Positions 14,789-23,703 of a stretch of DNA of 49,165 nt are shown here, piece after piece. The notes under the pieces are model-generated. The model was not told the origin of the DNA, did no database searches, and saw nothing but the letters and a program-made list of their open reading frames with translations. The translations under genes were made by a program, and so were the position numbers. The stretch covers positions 1 to 49,165 of the forward strand of contig CAVCMG010000021.1 in NCBI GenBank assembly GCA_963603285.1. Reading direction: 5' to 3'. This stretch comes from UBA11957 sp963603285. Its GTDB lineage: Bacteria; Bacillota; Clostridia; Lachnospirales; Lachnospiraceae. The stretch's first letter is position 1, and every line of letters begins with the position of its first letter.

Positions 14789-15805
14789 ATGGCGATACCC
14801 GCAGCGAAAAATTTCACAGAAGAAGAATTAAAGCATCTGATCGAGGATGAAACGGCCAATGAAGCTCTGGCCACAGAAGCCGATGCCGTGCGCCGTCAGG
14901 TATATGGGGATACGGTATTTGTCCGTGGTCTGATCGAATTTACGAATTACTGCCGGAATAACTGCTATTATTGTGGTATTCGAAAGGGTAATGTACAGGC
15001 GGAGCGGTATCGTCTGACAAAGGAAGAAATCCTTGCCTGTGCCGACGAGGGCTATACGCTGGGCTACCGTACCTTTGTGCTGCAGGGCGGCGAAGATCCC
15101 CATTATTCGGATCTGGAGCTGTGTCATATCGTAGAAGCGATCAAGACGCTGCATCCGGACTGTGCCGTAACTTTGTCCGTGGGGGAGCGCAAAAGAGAGA
15201 GCTACCAGATGTATTTTTCTGCCGGTGCAGACCGGTATCTGCTGCGGGAGGAGACGGCGGACGTCTGTCATTACCGGCAGCTGCATCCGGAGCCAATGGA
15301 TGGTGAAGCGAGAAAACGCTGTTTATGGGATCTGAAGGAGATCGGTTATCAGGTGGGTGCCGGATTTATGGTCGGTTCCCCATTCCAGACAACGGAGCAT
15401 CTGATCAAGGATCTTAAGTTTTTAAAGGAATTACAGCCGGATATGATCGGGATCGGGCCATTTCTGACCCATGCGCAGACACCTTTTGCTTCTTATGAAA
15501 ATGGCAGTGCGGCCAAAACGCTGCGTCTTGTGTCAATCCTGCGCCTGATGTTTCCCTATGTGCTGCTTCCGGCAACGACAGCGCTCGGTACGCTGGATCC
15601 GCTGGGGCGTGAAAAGGGACTGAAAGCGGGGGCCAATGTGCTGATGCCGAATCTGTCGCCGGTGACGGTGCGGAAAAAATACGAGCTGTATGATAATAAG
15701 ATCTGTACTGGGGACGAATCCGCCCAGTGCCGGAACTGTCTGGAGAAGCGGGTGGAGAATGCCGGCTACCGTATCGTGACAGACCGCGGCGATGTGCGCA
15801 GGTGA
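14789..15805 (+). CDS. hydE: [FeFe]-hydrogenase H-cluster maturase HydE (radical SAM)
   Basis: This 338-residue radical-SAM enzyme carries the CX3CX2C iron-sulfur motif C55-NNN-type spacing (TNYCRNNCYYCGIRKGN, Cys55/59/62). It also shows QGGEDPHYSDLEL, SVGERKRESY and GADRYLLREETAD blocks typical of HydE, and GFMVGSPFQT. HydE helps build the dithiolate-bridged diiron subcluster of [FeFe]-hydrogenase with HydF and HydG. Neither partner nor a hydrogenase gene is in the window. The C-terminal CTGDESAQCRNCLEKR cysteines may hold the second cluster found in some members. Its presence supports an H2-metabolising anaerobe. Confidence 0.9.
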   Translation: MAIPAAKNFTEEELKHLIEDETANEALATEADAVRRQVYGDTVFVRGLIEFTNYCRNNCYYCGIRKGNVQAERYRLTKEEILACADEGYTLGYRTFVLQGGEDPHYSDLELCHIVEAIKTLHPDCAVTLSVGERKRESYQMYFSAGADRYLLREETADVCHYRQLHPEPMDGEARKRCLWDLKEIGYQVGAGFMVGSPFQTTEHLIKDLKFLKELQPDMIGIGPFLTHAQTPFASYENGSAAKTLRLVSILRLMFPYVLLPATTALGTLDPLGREKGLKAGANVLMPNLSPVTVRKKYELYDNKICTGDESAQCRNCLEKRVENAGYRIVTDRGDVRR

Positions 15806-15896
15806 TTAAGGAATTTGTCGAACTGCATAAAAATTCAGGGATTATTCAATGATTTCGATTGAATCGCTGAAAATACAAGGAAGTGCGCATTTGAAC

Positions 15897-15925
15897 TTGT
15901 ATGGTTAAAAACGAAAGTGTATAAT
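15897..15925 (+). promoter_or_regulatory. Promoter of the amino-acid transporter operon
   Basis: TTGTAT (15897-15902) and a consensus TATAAT (15920-15925) are 17 bases apart, about 60 bases before the start codon. Upstream, ATTCAAT...ATTGAAT near 15844-15863 forms a small inverted repeat that could be an operator. Confidence 0.7.
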
Positions 15926-15985
15926 GCGGGTAATCGAGATCAAGTAAAGGAATCGAGAAAAGAAAGAGTATATGAGGTGAACATT

Positions 15986-16906
15986 ATGAAAAAAGCAGTA
16001 GCAATGATGATGACAGCAGCTCTTGGTATGTCTGTTTTGGCAGGATGCGGCAGCTCCAGCAGCGCAGCAAGTGCAGCAAGCGAGGCAGGTTCTGCAACAA
16101 GCGCAGCTTCCACAGCCAGCGAGACAAGCACAGCCAGCGAAGCAACATCTTCCGCAACAAGTGAGACAAGCGCAACAAGCGAAGCAACATCTTCCGCAGC
16201 AGCTGAGACAACAGCAGTATCCGGTGATTACAAGCTGGCAACCGAGGGAACTCTGACCATGGGTACCAACGCAGCTTTCCCGCCGTACGAATATTATGAT
16301 GGAGATACTATCGTAGGTATCGATGCTGAGATCTGCCAGGCCATCGCTGACAAGCTGGGTCTGAAGCTGGAGATCCAGGATATGGACTTCTCCTCTCTGG
16401 TAGCCGCTGTACAGTCCGGTAAGATCGATATTTCCGCAGCCGGTATGACAGTAACAGAAGACCGTCTGAAAAACATAGATTTCACAGACAGCTATTCCAC
16501 AGGTGTACAGGTTGTTATCGTTCCGGAAGATTCTGATATCCAGTCTATCGATGATCTGCAGGGCAAACTGATCGGTGTACAGGACGCTACAACAGGTCAT
16601 ATTTATTGCTCCGATGATTTTGGCGATGAGAACGTTATTCCGTACAACAACGGTGCTATGGCTGTACAGGCTTTGAAGGACGGCAAGGTAGACTGTGTTG
16701 TTATCGACCAGCAGCCGGCTAAGAGCTTTGTAGAAGCTAACGAAGGCTTAAAGATCCTGGATACAGAGTATGTAACAGAGGATTACGCTATCGCAGTAGC
16801 AAAAGACAATACAGCACTGAAAGATGCGATCAACACAGCACTGGCTGAGCTGAAAGAGGACGGCACTGTACAGTCTATCCTTGACAAATATATCAAAGCT
16901 GAATAA
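15986..16906 (+). CDS. Amino-acid ABC transporter substrate-binding lipoprotein
   Basis: This 306-residue family 3 solute-binding protein has a lipoprotein signal ending in VLAGC and then about 55 residues of almost pure Ser/Ala/Thr/Glu with repeating TSEATSSA-like units (nucleotides 16050-16220), a flexible tether. The binding domain starts at GDYKLATEGTLTMGTNAAFPPYEYYDGD. It contains VGIDAEICQAIADKLGLKLE and VDCVVIDQQPAKSFVE, typical of polar amino-acid or cystine binders. The start is the ATG at 15986 behind GAGGTGA; upstream in-frame codons lack an SD. A terminator follows, so this protein should be made in excess over its permease. Confidence 0.92.
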   Translation: MKKAVAMMMTAALGMSVLAGCGSSSSAASAASEAGSATSAASTASETSTASEATSSATSETSATSEATSSAAAETTAVSGDYKLATEGTLTMGTNAAFPPYEYYDGDTIVGIDAEICQAIADKLGLKLEIQDMDFSSLVAAVQSGKIDISAAGMTVTEDRLKNIDFTDSYSTGVQVVIVPEDSDIQSIDDLQGKLIGVQDATTGHIYCSDDFGDENVIPYNNGAMAVQALKDGKVDCVVIDQQPAKSFVEANEGLKILDTEYVTEDYAIAVAKDNTALKDAINTALAELKEDGTVQSILDKYIKAE

Positions 16907-16946
16907 TCCGATATACAGACCGAACGGCCAGATATACGAAACATCT

Positions 16947-16984
16947 ATGAGCGGGACATGTACGAAGTGTTCCGCTCATTTTTT
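16947..16984 (+). terminator. Attenuating terminator between binding protein and permease
   Basis: ATGAGCGGGACA (16947-16958) pairs with TGTTCCGCTCAT (16968-16979) and is followed by six T. Its position inside the transport operon suggests partial read-through, keeping permease and ATPase lower than the binding protein. Confidence 0.85.
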
Positions 16985-17146
16985 GCAGAGAATATATAAA
17001 ACGGTGTAAAAAATATCGTAAAAGAGAAGTTTTGCACATGTTCTGTAAAAAATGACAGAACCGTGCATTTTCCGGTAAACAGAAGCGCAATTTTCTGGTA
17101 TACTGAAAGTTATATTGGACTTTATGAGAAAGGGGGACACCGAACA

Positions 17147-17872
17147 ATGTTTGAAGATTTACAGACTGGCTTTTATCAGACCTTTATTCTGGACAATAAC
17201 TACAATTATTTCGTACAGGGTATCGGTATTACCTTACTGACGACTGTACTGGCATTGCTTATCGGTTTGGTTCTGGGTATCGTTCTGGCGATCATCCGTT
17301 CTGCCCATGACCAGCAGCAGCAGGGAAAAAGGAAAAACCCTGTATTAGGTTTCTTTAATGTACTGGCGAGGATCTACCTCACCGTCATCCGTGGTACACC
17401 GACCATGGTACAGCTTCTGATCATGTGGTTTGTCATCTGGGCAGCTGCAAGAAGTACGACACAGAATATGGTGACCTGTGCGGTACTGACCTTCGGTATC
17501 AACTCCGGCGCATACGTGGCAGAGATCATCCGTTCCGGTATCATGTCGATCGATGCCGGACAGATGGAGGCCGGACGTTCACTGGGCTTAAGCTATGCAA
17601 CGACCATGCGCAGCGTTATCATTCCGCAGGCTTTCAAAAATGTACTTCCGGCGCTGGGCAATGAGCTGATCACCCTGTTGAAGGAGACCTCGATTGTTAC
17701 CGTTATTGGTCTGAAGGATCTGACAAAGGGCGCTATGATCATCCAGGGTAAAACGTATCAGGCGATCGTGCCGTATCTGGCCATTGCCCTGATCTATCTG
17801 GCTATGGTTATGATCCTGACAGCCATTCTTGGCAGAGTAGAGAGGAGGATGAGACAGAGTGATCACCGTTAA
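17147..17872 (+). CDS. Amino-acid ABC transporter permease (His/Glu/Gln family)
   Basis: This 241-residue inner-membrane permease has about five membrane helices. It carries the family EAA loop near residues 145-165 (IDAGQMEAGRSLGLSYATTMRSVIIPQAFKNVLPALGNE) that docks on the ATPase. The N-terminal YNYFVQGIGITLLTTVLALLIGLVLG is typical of the HisM/GlnP group. The ATG at 17147 is chosen because of AGGGGGA nine bases before it. It overlaps the ATPase gene by 14 bases. A TATACT -10-like box at 17100 may give it an extra promoter. Confidence 0.92.
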   Translation: MFEDLQTGFYQTFILDNNYNYFVQGIGITLLTTVLALLIGLVLGIVLAIIRSAHDQQQQGKRKNPVLGFFNVLARIYLTVIRGTPTMVQLLIMWFVIWAAARSTTQNMVTCAVLTFGINSGAYVAEIIRSGIMSIDAGQMEAGRSLGLSYATTMRSVIIPQAFKNVLPALGNELITLLKETSIVTVIGLKDLTKGAMIIQGKTYQAIVPYLAIALIYLAMVMILTAILGRVERRMRQSDHR

Positions 17873-18581
17873 GAATCTGACAAAATCTTTTGGCGACAAC
17901 CATGTCCTCAAAAATATCAACGAGCATATTGCACCGGGAGAAAAGGTGGTTATCATCGGGCCGTCCGGTTCTGGTAAATCGACCTTCTTGCGCTGCATGA
18001 ATCTTCTGGAAGTACCGACCTCCGGCCAGATCATCTTTGATGGCCAGGATATCACCGATCCGCATGCCGACATCAATAAGATCCGCGAGCATATGGGTAT
18101 GGTATTCCAGCATTTTAACCTGTTTGCCAATCTGTCTGTGGAGCAGAATCTGACGCTGGCTCCGGTTAAGCTGAAGCTGATGAGTAAGGAGCAGGCCCAC
18201 ACAGAGGCGATGGAGCTTTTACAGCGTGTCGGATTGCCGGATAAAGCGGATGCCTATCCGTCCCAGCTGTCCGGTGGACAGAAGCAGCGTATTGCGATCG
18301 CCAGATCCATGATGATGAAGCCGAAGATGATGCTCTTTGATGAGCCGACATCGGCGCTTGATCCGGAGATGGTCGGCGAGGTTTTAAATATTATGAAAGA
18401 GCTGGCGCATGAGGGAATGACGATGGCCGTTGTTACCCATGAGATGGGCTTTGCCCGTGAGGTCGCTACCCGTGTCCTGTTTATGGACGAGGGTGTGATC
18501 ATGGAGCAGGGCACACCGGAGCAGATCTTTTCTGATCCGAAGGAAGAGCGTACGAAGAGCTTTCTGGCCAGCGTATTGTAA
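17859..18581 (+). CDS. Amino-acid ABC transporter ATP-binding protein
   Basis: This 240-residue GlnQ/HisP-type ATPase drives uptake by the permease encoded just upstream. All motifs are present: Walker A GPSGSGKST (34-42), Q-loop MVFQHFNLF, signature LSGGQKQR, Walker B MMLFDEPTSALD and the switch histidine in VVTHEMGFA. It starts at GTG 17859 behind AGAGGAGG, inside the end of the permease gene, so translation is coupled. An SGNH hydrolase gene follows after nine bases. Confidence 0.93.
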   Translation: MITVKNLTKSFGDNHVLKNINEHIAPGEKVVIIGPSGSGKSTFLRCMNLLEVPTSGQIIFDGQDITDPHADINKIREHMGMVFQHFNLFANLSVEQNLTLAPVKLKLMSKEQAHTEAMELLQRVGLPDKADAYPSQLSGGQKQRIAIARSMMMKPKMMLFDEPTSALDPEMVGEVLNIMKELAHEGMTMAVVTHEMGFAREVATRVLFMDEGVIMEQGTPEQIFSDPKEERTKSFLASVL

Positions 18582-18590
18582 GGTGACATC

Positions 18591-19238
18591 ATGAAACGAA
18601 TTTTATGTTTTGGAGATTCTAACACTTACGGACATAATCCGGCAACGGAGGGGCGCTTTGATGAGACGGTGCGCTGGACAAAGCAGCTTTCACGGCTTCT
18701 GGGCGAGGATTATCTGGTGGTGGAGGAAGGGTTAAACAGCCGTACCGCAGCCATCACACCGGAGGACGAGCCGTATCTGAACGGTCTTAAATATCTCGCG
18801 CCCTGCGTGCGCAGTCATCAGCCGCTGGATCTGGTGATCCTGATGCTGGGAACCAACGATATGAAGACCTGCTTTGCCATGACGCCGGAGGGTATTGCCG
18901 AAGAGATCCGCAGTCTGATCCGTTGTGTCCGGGAGGCCAACGAAACAGCCACGAACGGTAAAGCGGACTGTAAGATTCTGGTCGTATCGCCGTTTTATAT
19001 CCGCGAGACGATTGCCGATCATCCGTACCGGGAATATTACGGGGATACCTGGGGTGTGGAGCTTTCCCATAAGGTTGCACCGTATTATGAAAAGGTTGCA
19101 AAAGAGGAGGGCTGTGCCTTTATCAATGCTGCAGAACATGTTACCGTCAGCCCGATTGACGGTCTGCATCTGGACGAAGAGGGGCATTGCCGGTTCGCAG
19201 AGCTGATGGCCGGTGAGGTGCACCGGCTGCTGGACTGA
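18591..19238 (+). CDS. SGNH/GDSL hydrolase (arylesterase/acyl hydrolase-like)
   Basis: This 215-residue cytoplasmic esterase has block I CFGDSNTYG with the nucleophile serine, block III LGTNDMK with the oxyanion asparagine, and block V DGLHLDEEGH with the Asp/His pair. It resembles the multifunctional arylesterase/thioesterase branch. No signal peptide is present. It lies nine bases behind the ABC ATPase and so belongs to that operon. Its substrate and its link to amino-acid uptake are unknown. Confidence 0.87.
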   Translation: MKRILCFGDSNTYGHNPATEGRFDETVRWTKQLSRLLGEDYLVVEEGLNSRTAAITPEDEPYLNGLKYLAPCVRSHQPLDLVILMLGTNDMKTCFAMTPEGIAEEIRSLIRCVREANETATNGKADCKILVVSPFYIRETIADHPYREYYGDTWGVELSHKVAPYYEKVAKEEGCAFINAAEHVTVSPIDGLHLDEEGHCRFAELMAGEVHRLLD

Positions 19239-19286
19239 CAAAACACGATGCGCATATTTCAGCAAAATATAAGGCTGCAAAGACTG

Positions 19287-19316
19287 CCGGATACTTCAAA
19301 ATCGTGAAGTATCCGG
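19287..19316 (+). other. Stem-loop upstream of the sodium symporter
   Basis: CCGGATACTTCA (19287-19298) pairs perfectly with TGAAGTATCCGG (19305-19316), with a 6-base loop. No T run follows, so it is either a weak 3' end for the preceding operon or a leader element for the symporter. Confidence 0.55.
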
Positions 19317-19418
19317 TAAAAAATGCTCAAAATACAGGAAAACTTGTATTTATGTCTGTTCATTTGCAGATTCTTTCTATATAATAGGTGGATATTCATA
19401 AAAAGGAGATGGAGAATT

Positions 19419-20807
19419 ATGGACAAGAAGAGAGGAAGTTTTACCGGTTCTCTTGGTTTTGTACTGGCTGCAGCGGGAAGTGCAGTCGGACTCGGTAATA
19501 TCTGGCGCTTTCCCTATCTGGCCGCAAAGGACGGTGGCGGCATTTTTCTGCTGGTATATCTGATACTGGCACTGACCTTTGGTTACACCCTGCTGATAAC
19601 CGAGGTTTCGATCGGAAGAAAGACAAAGCAGAGCCCGCTGACAGCATACAGAAAGCTGCAGCCCAAATGGGGATTTTTAGGTCTGATCGCGTGCGTCGTA
19701 CCGATCATCATCATGCCATATTACTGTGCGATCGGTGGCTGGGTACTGCATTATTTTACCGCATTTCTGACAGGAAAAGGCGGTGCAGCCGCACAGGATG
19801 GCTATTTCACCGGTTTTATCACCCAGACAACAGCACCGCTGATCTTTATGTTTATATTCATGGCAGCAGCTTTTGTTATCGTCTATCTTGGCGTGGACAA
19901 CGGTATTGAGAAATGCTCCAAGATCCTGATGCCGGTGCTTCTGGTTCTGATCATCGGTATCGCTGTCTTTGGTCTGACCATCAACCATACCGATGAAAAC
20001 GGCGTGACAAGAACCGCGCTCGAAGGCTTTAAGATCTATGTTATCCCGAATTTCAGCGGCATGACCATAAAGAAGCTGTTATCGATCATTGTGGATGCCA
20101 TGGGCCAGCTGTTTTACTCGTTAAGCGTAGCTATGGGTATCATGATCGCCTACGGCTCCTACATGAAGGACGACGTCAACATGAACAAGTCCATCAACCA
20201 GATTGAGATCTTCGACACCGTCGTAGCCTTTCTCGCCGGTATGATGATCGTACCCGCAGTATACGCCTTCATGGGCACCGAAGGCATGTCCGCCGGACCG
20301 AGCCTCATGTTCGTAACCCTGCCGAAGGTATTCAACGCAATGGGCGGCGTTGGCATCGTTGTCGGCATCGTATTCTTTATGATGGTACTGTTTGCAGCGA
20401 TCACATCTGCCGTATCCATCATGGAAGCTATCGTATCCAGCTTCATGGATCACTTTCACATTACCCGCAAAACCGGCTGTATCGCCAGCGGCGTGATCTC
20501 ACTGGCCATCGGAATCCTCGTCTGCCTCGGCTATAACGCCCTGTACTTCGAGTTCCCCCTGCCAAACGGCTCCACTGCCCAGATCCTCGACATCCTGGAC
20601 TACTTAAGCAACAATATCCTCATGCCCATCGTATCCATCCTGACCTGCATCCTCATCGGCTGGATCCTTGGCCCGAAGCTCGTCATCGACGAAGTAGAAA
20701 AAACCGGCTGCAAAATGGGCCGCAAAACCCTCTACATCGTTATGATCCGCTTCATAGCACCATTGATGCTGTTTATATTATTCTTACAGAGTGTAGGAAT
20801 CTTATAA
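19419..20807 (+). CDS. Sodium-dependent transporter, neurotransmitter:sodium symporter family
   Basis: This 462-residue membrane protein of the NSS (SNF) family has about 11-12 helices. Helix 1 carries the sodium/substrate signature GSAVGLGNIWRFPYLAAKDGG. Helix 6 (LFYSLSVAMGIMIAYGSYM) and helix 8 (FAAITSAVSIMEAI) form the rest of the site. Bacterial members (LeuT, MhsT, TnaT) import amino acids with Na+. The ATG at 19419 has AAAAGGAGA upstream; earlier in-frame codons lack an SD. From about 20150 onward the codons switch to mostly C-ending, reversing the local G/C bias within the gene. A terminator follows directly. Confidence 0.92.
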   Translation: MDKKRGSFTGSLGFVLAAAGSAVGLGNIWRFPYLAAKDGGGIFLLVYLILALTFGYTLLITEVSIGRKTKQSPLTAYRKLQPKWGFLGLIACVVPIIIMPYYCAIGGWVLHYFTAFLTGKGGAAAQDGYFTGFITQTTAPLIFMFIFMAAAFVIVYLGVDNGIEKCSKILMPVLLVLIIGIAVFGLTINHTDENGVTRTALEGFKIYVIPNFSGMTIKKLLSIIVDAMGQLFYSLSVAMGIMIAYGSYMKDDVNMNKSINQIEIFDTVVAFLAGMMIVPAVYAFMGTEGMSAGPSLMFVTLPKVFNAMGGVGIVVGIVFFMMVLFAAITSAVSIMEAIVSSFMDHFHITRKTGCIASGVISLAIGILVCLGYNALYFEFPLPNGSTAQILDILDYLSNNILMPIVSILTCILIGWILGPKLVIDEVEKTGCKMGRKTLYIVMIRFIAPLMLFILFLQSVGIL

Positions 20808-20820
20808 AAGCAAAGTAATG

Positions 20821-20863
20821 AAAAACGGTAGAGATAGAACTTCACCTATCCCTACCGTTTTTT
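20821..20863 (+). terminator. Terminator after the sodium symporter
   Basis: AAAAACGGTAG (20821-20831) pairs with CTACCGTTTTT (20852-20862), with inner GATAG/CTATC pairing, ending in a T run. Confidence 0.85.
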
Positions 20864-20986
20864 CGTCCCGTCCTCTTTCACTTTTTCACTTTTTCCAAGT
20901 GACTTCATATGGTACAATAACGACGGTTCCTAAAAAAAGGACATTTCCCATGCACACTCCCACCCAAAAAGAGAGGATATATATCT

Positions 20987-21766
20987 ATGCAAACCACAGC
21001 TATCGGCATCCTGATTCCCTTTATCGGCACCACCCTCGGCGCCGCCATGGTATTCTTCATGAAAAATGAAATGAGTACCCGCCTGACCCGCATACTCCTC
21101 GGCTTTGCCTCCGGCGTCATGCTCGCAGCCTCCGTCTGGTCCTTACTGCTGCCCTCCATCGAACAGGCCGAAGCCGCCGGACACATCCCCTGGCTGCCCG
21201 CATCGATCGGCTTTCTCGCCGGTATCGGCTTTTTGCTTTTGCTGGATACGATCATCCCGCATCTGCACCGTGATGCTGAAGCCGCCGAAGGTCTGCCGTC
21301 CAAATTAAGAAAAGACACCATGCTCTTTCTCTCCATCGTCCTGCATAATATTCCCGAAGGTATGGCCGTTGGCGTTGTCTTTGCCGGCATACTGGCCGGA
21401 AACGAGAGCATTTCCCTGGCATCTGCCGTGGCACTTTCCATCGGTATTGCTATCCAGAACTTCCCCGAAGGTGCGATCGTTTCGATGCCTCTGCGCACAC
21501 AGGGCCACAGCCGGATGTCTGCCTTCTGGTATGGCACAGCCTCCGGCGCAGTAGAACCGGTGGCTGCCGTGATCACGATCCTTCTGACCGAGCTTCTGGT
21601 GCCGATCCTGCCCTATCTTCTGGCCTTTGCCGCCGGAGCCATGATCTATGTGGTCGTGGAAGAGCTGATCCCGGAGCTGCAAAGCCACGGCCATTCCAAT
21701 ATCGGTATCATCGGTCTGGCGTTTGGCTTTGTGCTGATGATGATCCTGGACGTTGCGCTGGGCTGA
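20987..21766 (+). CDS. ZIP-family metal transporter
   Basis: This 259-residue polytopic membrane protein has about eight helices. The metal-binding HNIPEG motif is in helix 4 and its partner QNFPEGA in helix 5, both diagnostic of ZIP (GufA/ZupT-like) uptake carriers for Zn2+ and similar ions. A short His-containing loop lies between helices 3 and 4 (IIPHLHRDAEA). The SD before the ATG at 20987 is moderate. The codons are strongly C-ending in the first half, as in the end of the preceding gene. No Zur-type operator was recognised. Confidence 0.9.
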   Translation: MQTTAIGILIPFIGTTLGAAMVFFMKNEMSTRLTRILLGFASGVMLAASVWSLLLPSIEQAEAAGHIPWLPASIGFLAGIGFLLLLDTIIPHLHRDAEAAEGLPSKLRKDTMLFLSIVLHNIPEGMAVGVVFAGILAGNESISLASAVALSIGIAIQNFPEGAIVSMPLRTQGHSRMSAFWYGTASGAVEPVAAVITILLTELLVPILPYLLAFAAGAMIYVVVEELIPELQSHGHSNIGIIGLAFGFVLMMILDVALG

Positions 21767-21846
21767 ATGCAGAAGAGCCACAGACAAAAGAATACATCTG
21801 CGGATCATGTGAAAAATAACAGATACGATATATGTAAGGAGCTTCT

Positions 21847-22542
21847 ATGGAAATAAAACCTATCGCATATATGCACAGCGATTTTCCGAGTAAATTTGGT
21901 ATTCCCCGGCAGAGCGGTCTGGTCGAAGAATTAAAAGGAAGGATCGTGTTTGAAAAAGAATATGCCGTCCCGGAGGCTTTCCGCGGGCTGGAGGGCTATT
22001 CCCATATCTGGATCGTCTGGGAGTTTTCCGAAGCTGTGTGTAAAAGCTGGTCACCGACCGTGCGCCCGCCGCGCCTTGGCGGCAACACCCGTCTGGGTGT
22101 TTTTGCCACGCGCTCGCCGTTTCGCCCCAATCCGCTGGGACTGTCCTGCGTAAAGCTCGAGGGCATCGAGTACGGCAAAAGCGAAGGCCCCGTGCTGCTG
22201 GTTTCCGGCGCGGATCTGATGGATCAGACCCCGATCTACGATATCAAACCCTATCTGCCGCTGGCAGACTGTCATCCGGAGGCATCGTCCGGCTTTGCCG
22301 CCCATACCACAGGGCATCATCTGGAAGTAGAACTGCCGGAGAACTATGCTGCCTTTTTTACAACGGGGCAGCAAAAGGCACTTGCCGGTGTACTGGCAGA
22401 GGATCCCCGCCCTTCGTATCAGCATGATCCGGCCCGGGTCTATGCCATGCCTTTTGCCGGATATGATGTTTGTTTTACCGTTGACGGGGAACAGTTAACG
22501 GTCTGTGGTGTCCGGGAAATTCGACGGGAAAAAGAGCGGTAA
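21847..22542 (+). CDS. trmO: tRNA (N6-threonylcarbamoyladenosine-37-N6)-methyltransferase TrmO
   Basis: This 231-residue SAM-dependent enzyme of the YaeB/TrmO family methylates t6A37 of certain tRNAs. The signature RPPRLGGNTRLGVFATRSPFRPN is complete, followed by PLGLSCVKLEGIE and the DLMDQTPIYDIKPYLPLAD block. The C-terminal part (YAMPFAGYDVCFTVDGEQLTV) is the small extra domain common in bacterial members. The SD AAGGAGC lies close to the ATG. It stands alone between the ZIP gene and the exonuclease. Confidence 0.9.
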   Translation: MEIKPIAYMHSDFPSKFGIPRQSGLVEELKGRIVFEKEYAVPEAFRGLEGYSHIWIVWEFSEAVCKSWSPTVRPPRLGGNTRLGVFATRSPFRPNPLGLSCVKLEGIEYGKSEGPVLLVSGADLMDQTPIYDIKPYLPLADCHPEASSGFAAHTTGHHLEVELPENYAAFFTTGQQKALAGVLAEDPRPSYQHDPARVYAMPFAGYDVCFTVDGEQLTVCGVREIRREKER

Positions 22543-22638
22543 TCCATAGCGGAAAAAAGAAAAACAGACCTTGTGCAGGAAAAGGAACAACGTTTCTGGC
22601 TGCTGTATATATTTACCGTAGGCAGCGCCTGGGATTTC

Positions 22639-22647
22639 TGTTATAAT
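22639..22647 (+). promoter_or_regulatory. Extended -10 promoter of the exonuclease gene
   Basis: TG-T-TATAAT at 22639-22647 is an extended -10 element about 25 bases before the start codon. No good -35 was seen. Confidence 0.55.
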
Positions 22648-22672
22648 ACTGCACGAAAGAGGTTAGTAAACG

Positions 22673-23638
22673 ATGAATTATATTGTATTTGATCTGGAGT
22701 GGAACCAGTGTCCTTACGGAAAGGACAGAGAGAATACGAAGCTCCCCTTTGAAATCATAGAGATCGGCGCGGTAAAGCTCGATGAGAATTTTCAGAAGGT
22801 TGAGAATTTTCACTGCCTGATCCAGCCGGTCGTATATAAAAAACTGCATTTCCGCACCCAGGATATCATCGGTCTGACGATGAAGGAGCTGGAAAAGGGC
22901 GTGCCGTTTTACCGGGCGATCCGCGAATTTATCAGCTGGTGTGGCGAGGATCCGATGTTTGCCACCTGGGGCAATATGGATCTTCTCGAGCTGCAGCGCA
23001 ATATGAAGTATTATGGCGTATTAAAGCTGCTTCCCGGGCCGGTCCGGTATCTGGATGTGCAGAAGCTGTTTGGCCTTACCTTTGAGGATGTGCATCTGCA
23101 CCGGTCGTTAGAGTATGCCGTGGAGTATCTGCATATGGAAAAGGATGGAGAGTTTCACCGGGCGCTGGCGGATGCGATCTATACGGCCAAGGTGCTGGAA
23201 AAGGTAGATCCCCATATCCGTGAGGTCTATTTTTCTGTAGATACTTACCAGAATCCGAAACGCCGCGAGGATGAGCTGCAGCTGTCCTTTGAGACGTACA
23301 GAAAATATATTTCCCGGGAGTTTCCGTCCAAGGAGGATGCGATGCACGACCGGGAGGTTACCAGCACGCGGTGCATCTACTGTAACCGCAACGCCAGAAA
23401 GAAACTGCGCTGGTTTTCCATCAATGCCAGACAGTATTACTGTATCGCCAACTGTCCGGAGCATGGCCTGATCAAGGGCAAGATCCGGATGAAAAAGACG
23501 GAAAGCAATACCTACTATGTGGTAAAGACGGTCAAGGCGATCAATGAAGAACAGGCGGAGGAGATCCGTGAGAAAAAGGCGACCCAGCGGGTCAAACGAA
23601 AAATACATGCACGGCATAAAAAAAGCAGGGCAGATTGA
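22673..23638 (+). CDS. DEDDh 3'-5' exonuclease with C-terminal zinc ribbon
   Basis: This 321-residue protein has an N-terminal RNase T/DnaQ-like domain. Exo I is YIVFDLEWNQ (Asp7, Glu9), Exo II lies around FATWGNMDLLEL, and Exo III is FHRALADAIYTAKVL (His and Asp). This resembles the KapD/ERI-type group acting on RNA or DNA ends. Residues about 230-265 hold CIYCNRNARKKLRWF ... YYCIANCPEHG, a Cys4-type ribbon, and a very basic tail (KRKIHARHKKSRAD) follows. The tail suggests RNA or nucleoid binding. The Zn-ribbon fusion is unusual to me; the natural substrate is unknown. Its 3' end overlaps a bidirectional terminator. Confidence 0.85.
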   Translation: MNYIVFDLEWNQCPYGKDRENTKLPFEIIEIGAVKLDENFQKVENFHCLIQPVVYKKLHFRTQDIIGLTMKELEKGVPFYRAIREFISWCGEDPMFATWGNMDLLELQRNMKYYGVLKLLPGPVRYLDVQKLFGLTFEDVHLHRSLEYAVEYLHMEKDGEFHRALADAIYTAKVLEKVDPHIREVYFSVDTYQNPKRREDELQLSFETYRKYISREFPSKEDAMHDREVTSTRCIYCNRNARKKLRWFSINARQYYCIANCPEHGLIKGKIRMKKTESNTYYVVKTVKAINEEQAEEIREKKATQRVKRKIHARHKKSRAD

Positions 23639-23667
23639 TTCAGTTGAACGATCTGCTCTGCTTTTTT
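23618..23667. terminator. Bidirectional terminator between convergent genes
   Basis: AGCAGGGCAGAT (23624-23635) pairs with ATCTGCTCTGCT (23651-23662), flanked by A7 on the left and T6 on the right. It serves the exonuclease (plus) and the carboxypeptidase (minus). The left arm lies inside the last codons of the exonuclease. Confidence 0.85.
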
Positions 23668-23703
23668 ACGGCACAAAAGCCAAAGCTCTGTGCCGGTAAA
23701 TTC

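Noticed and set aside
16023..16256. Gln-rich frame within the binding-protein gene
   Set aside because: It is the Ser/Ala/Thr tether read in another frame; the repeats are explained by the lipoprotein linker.
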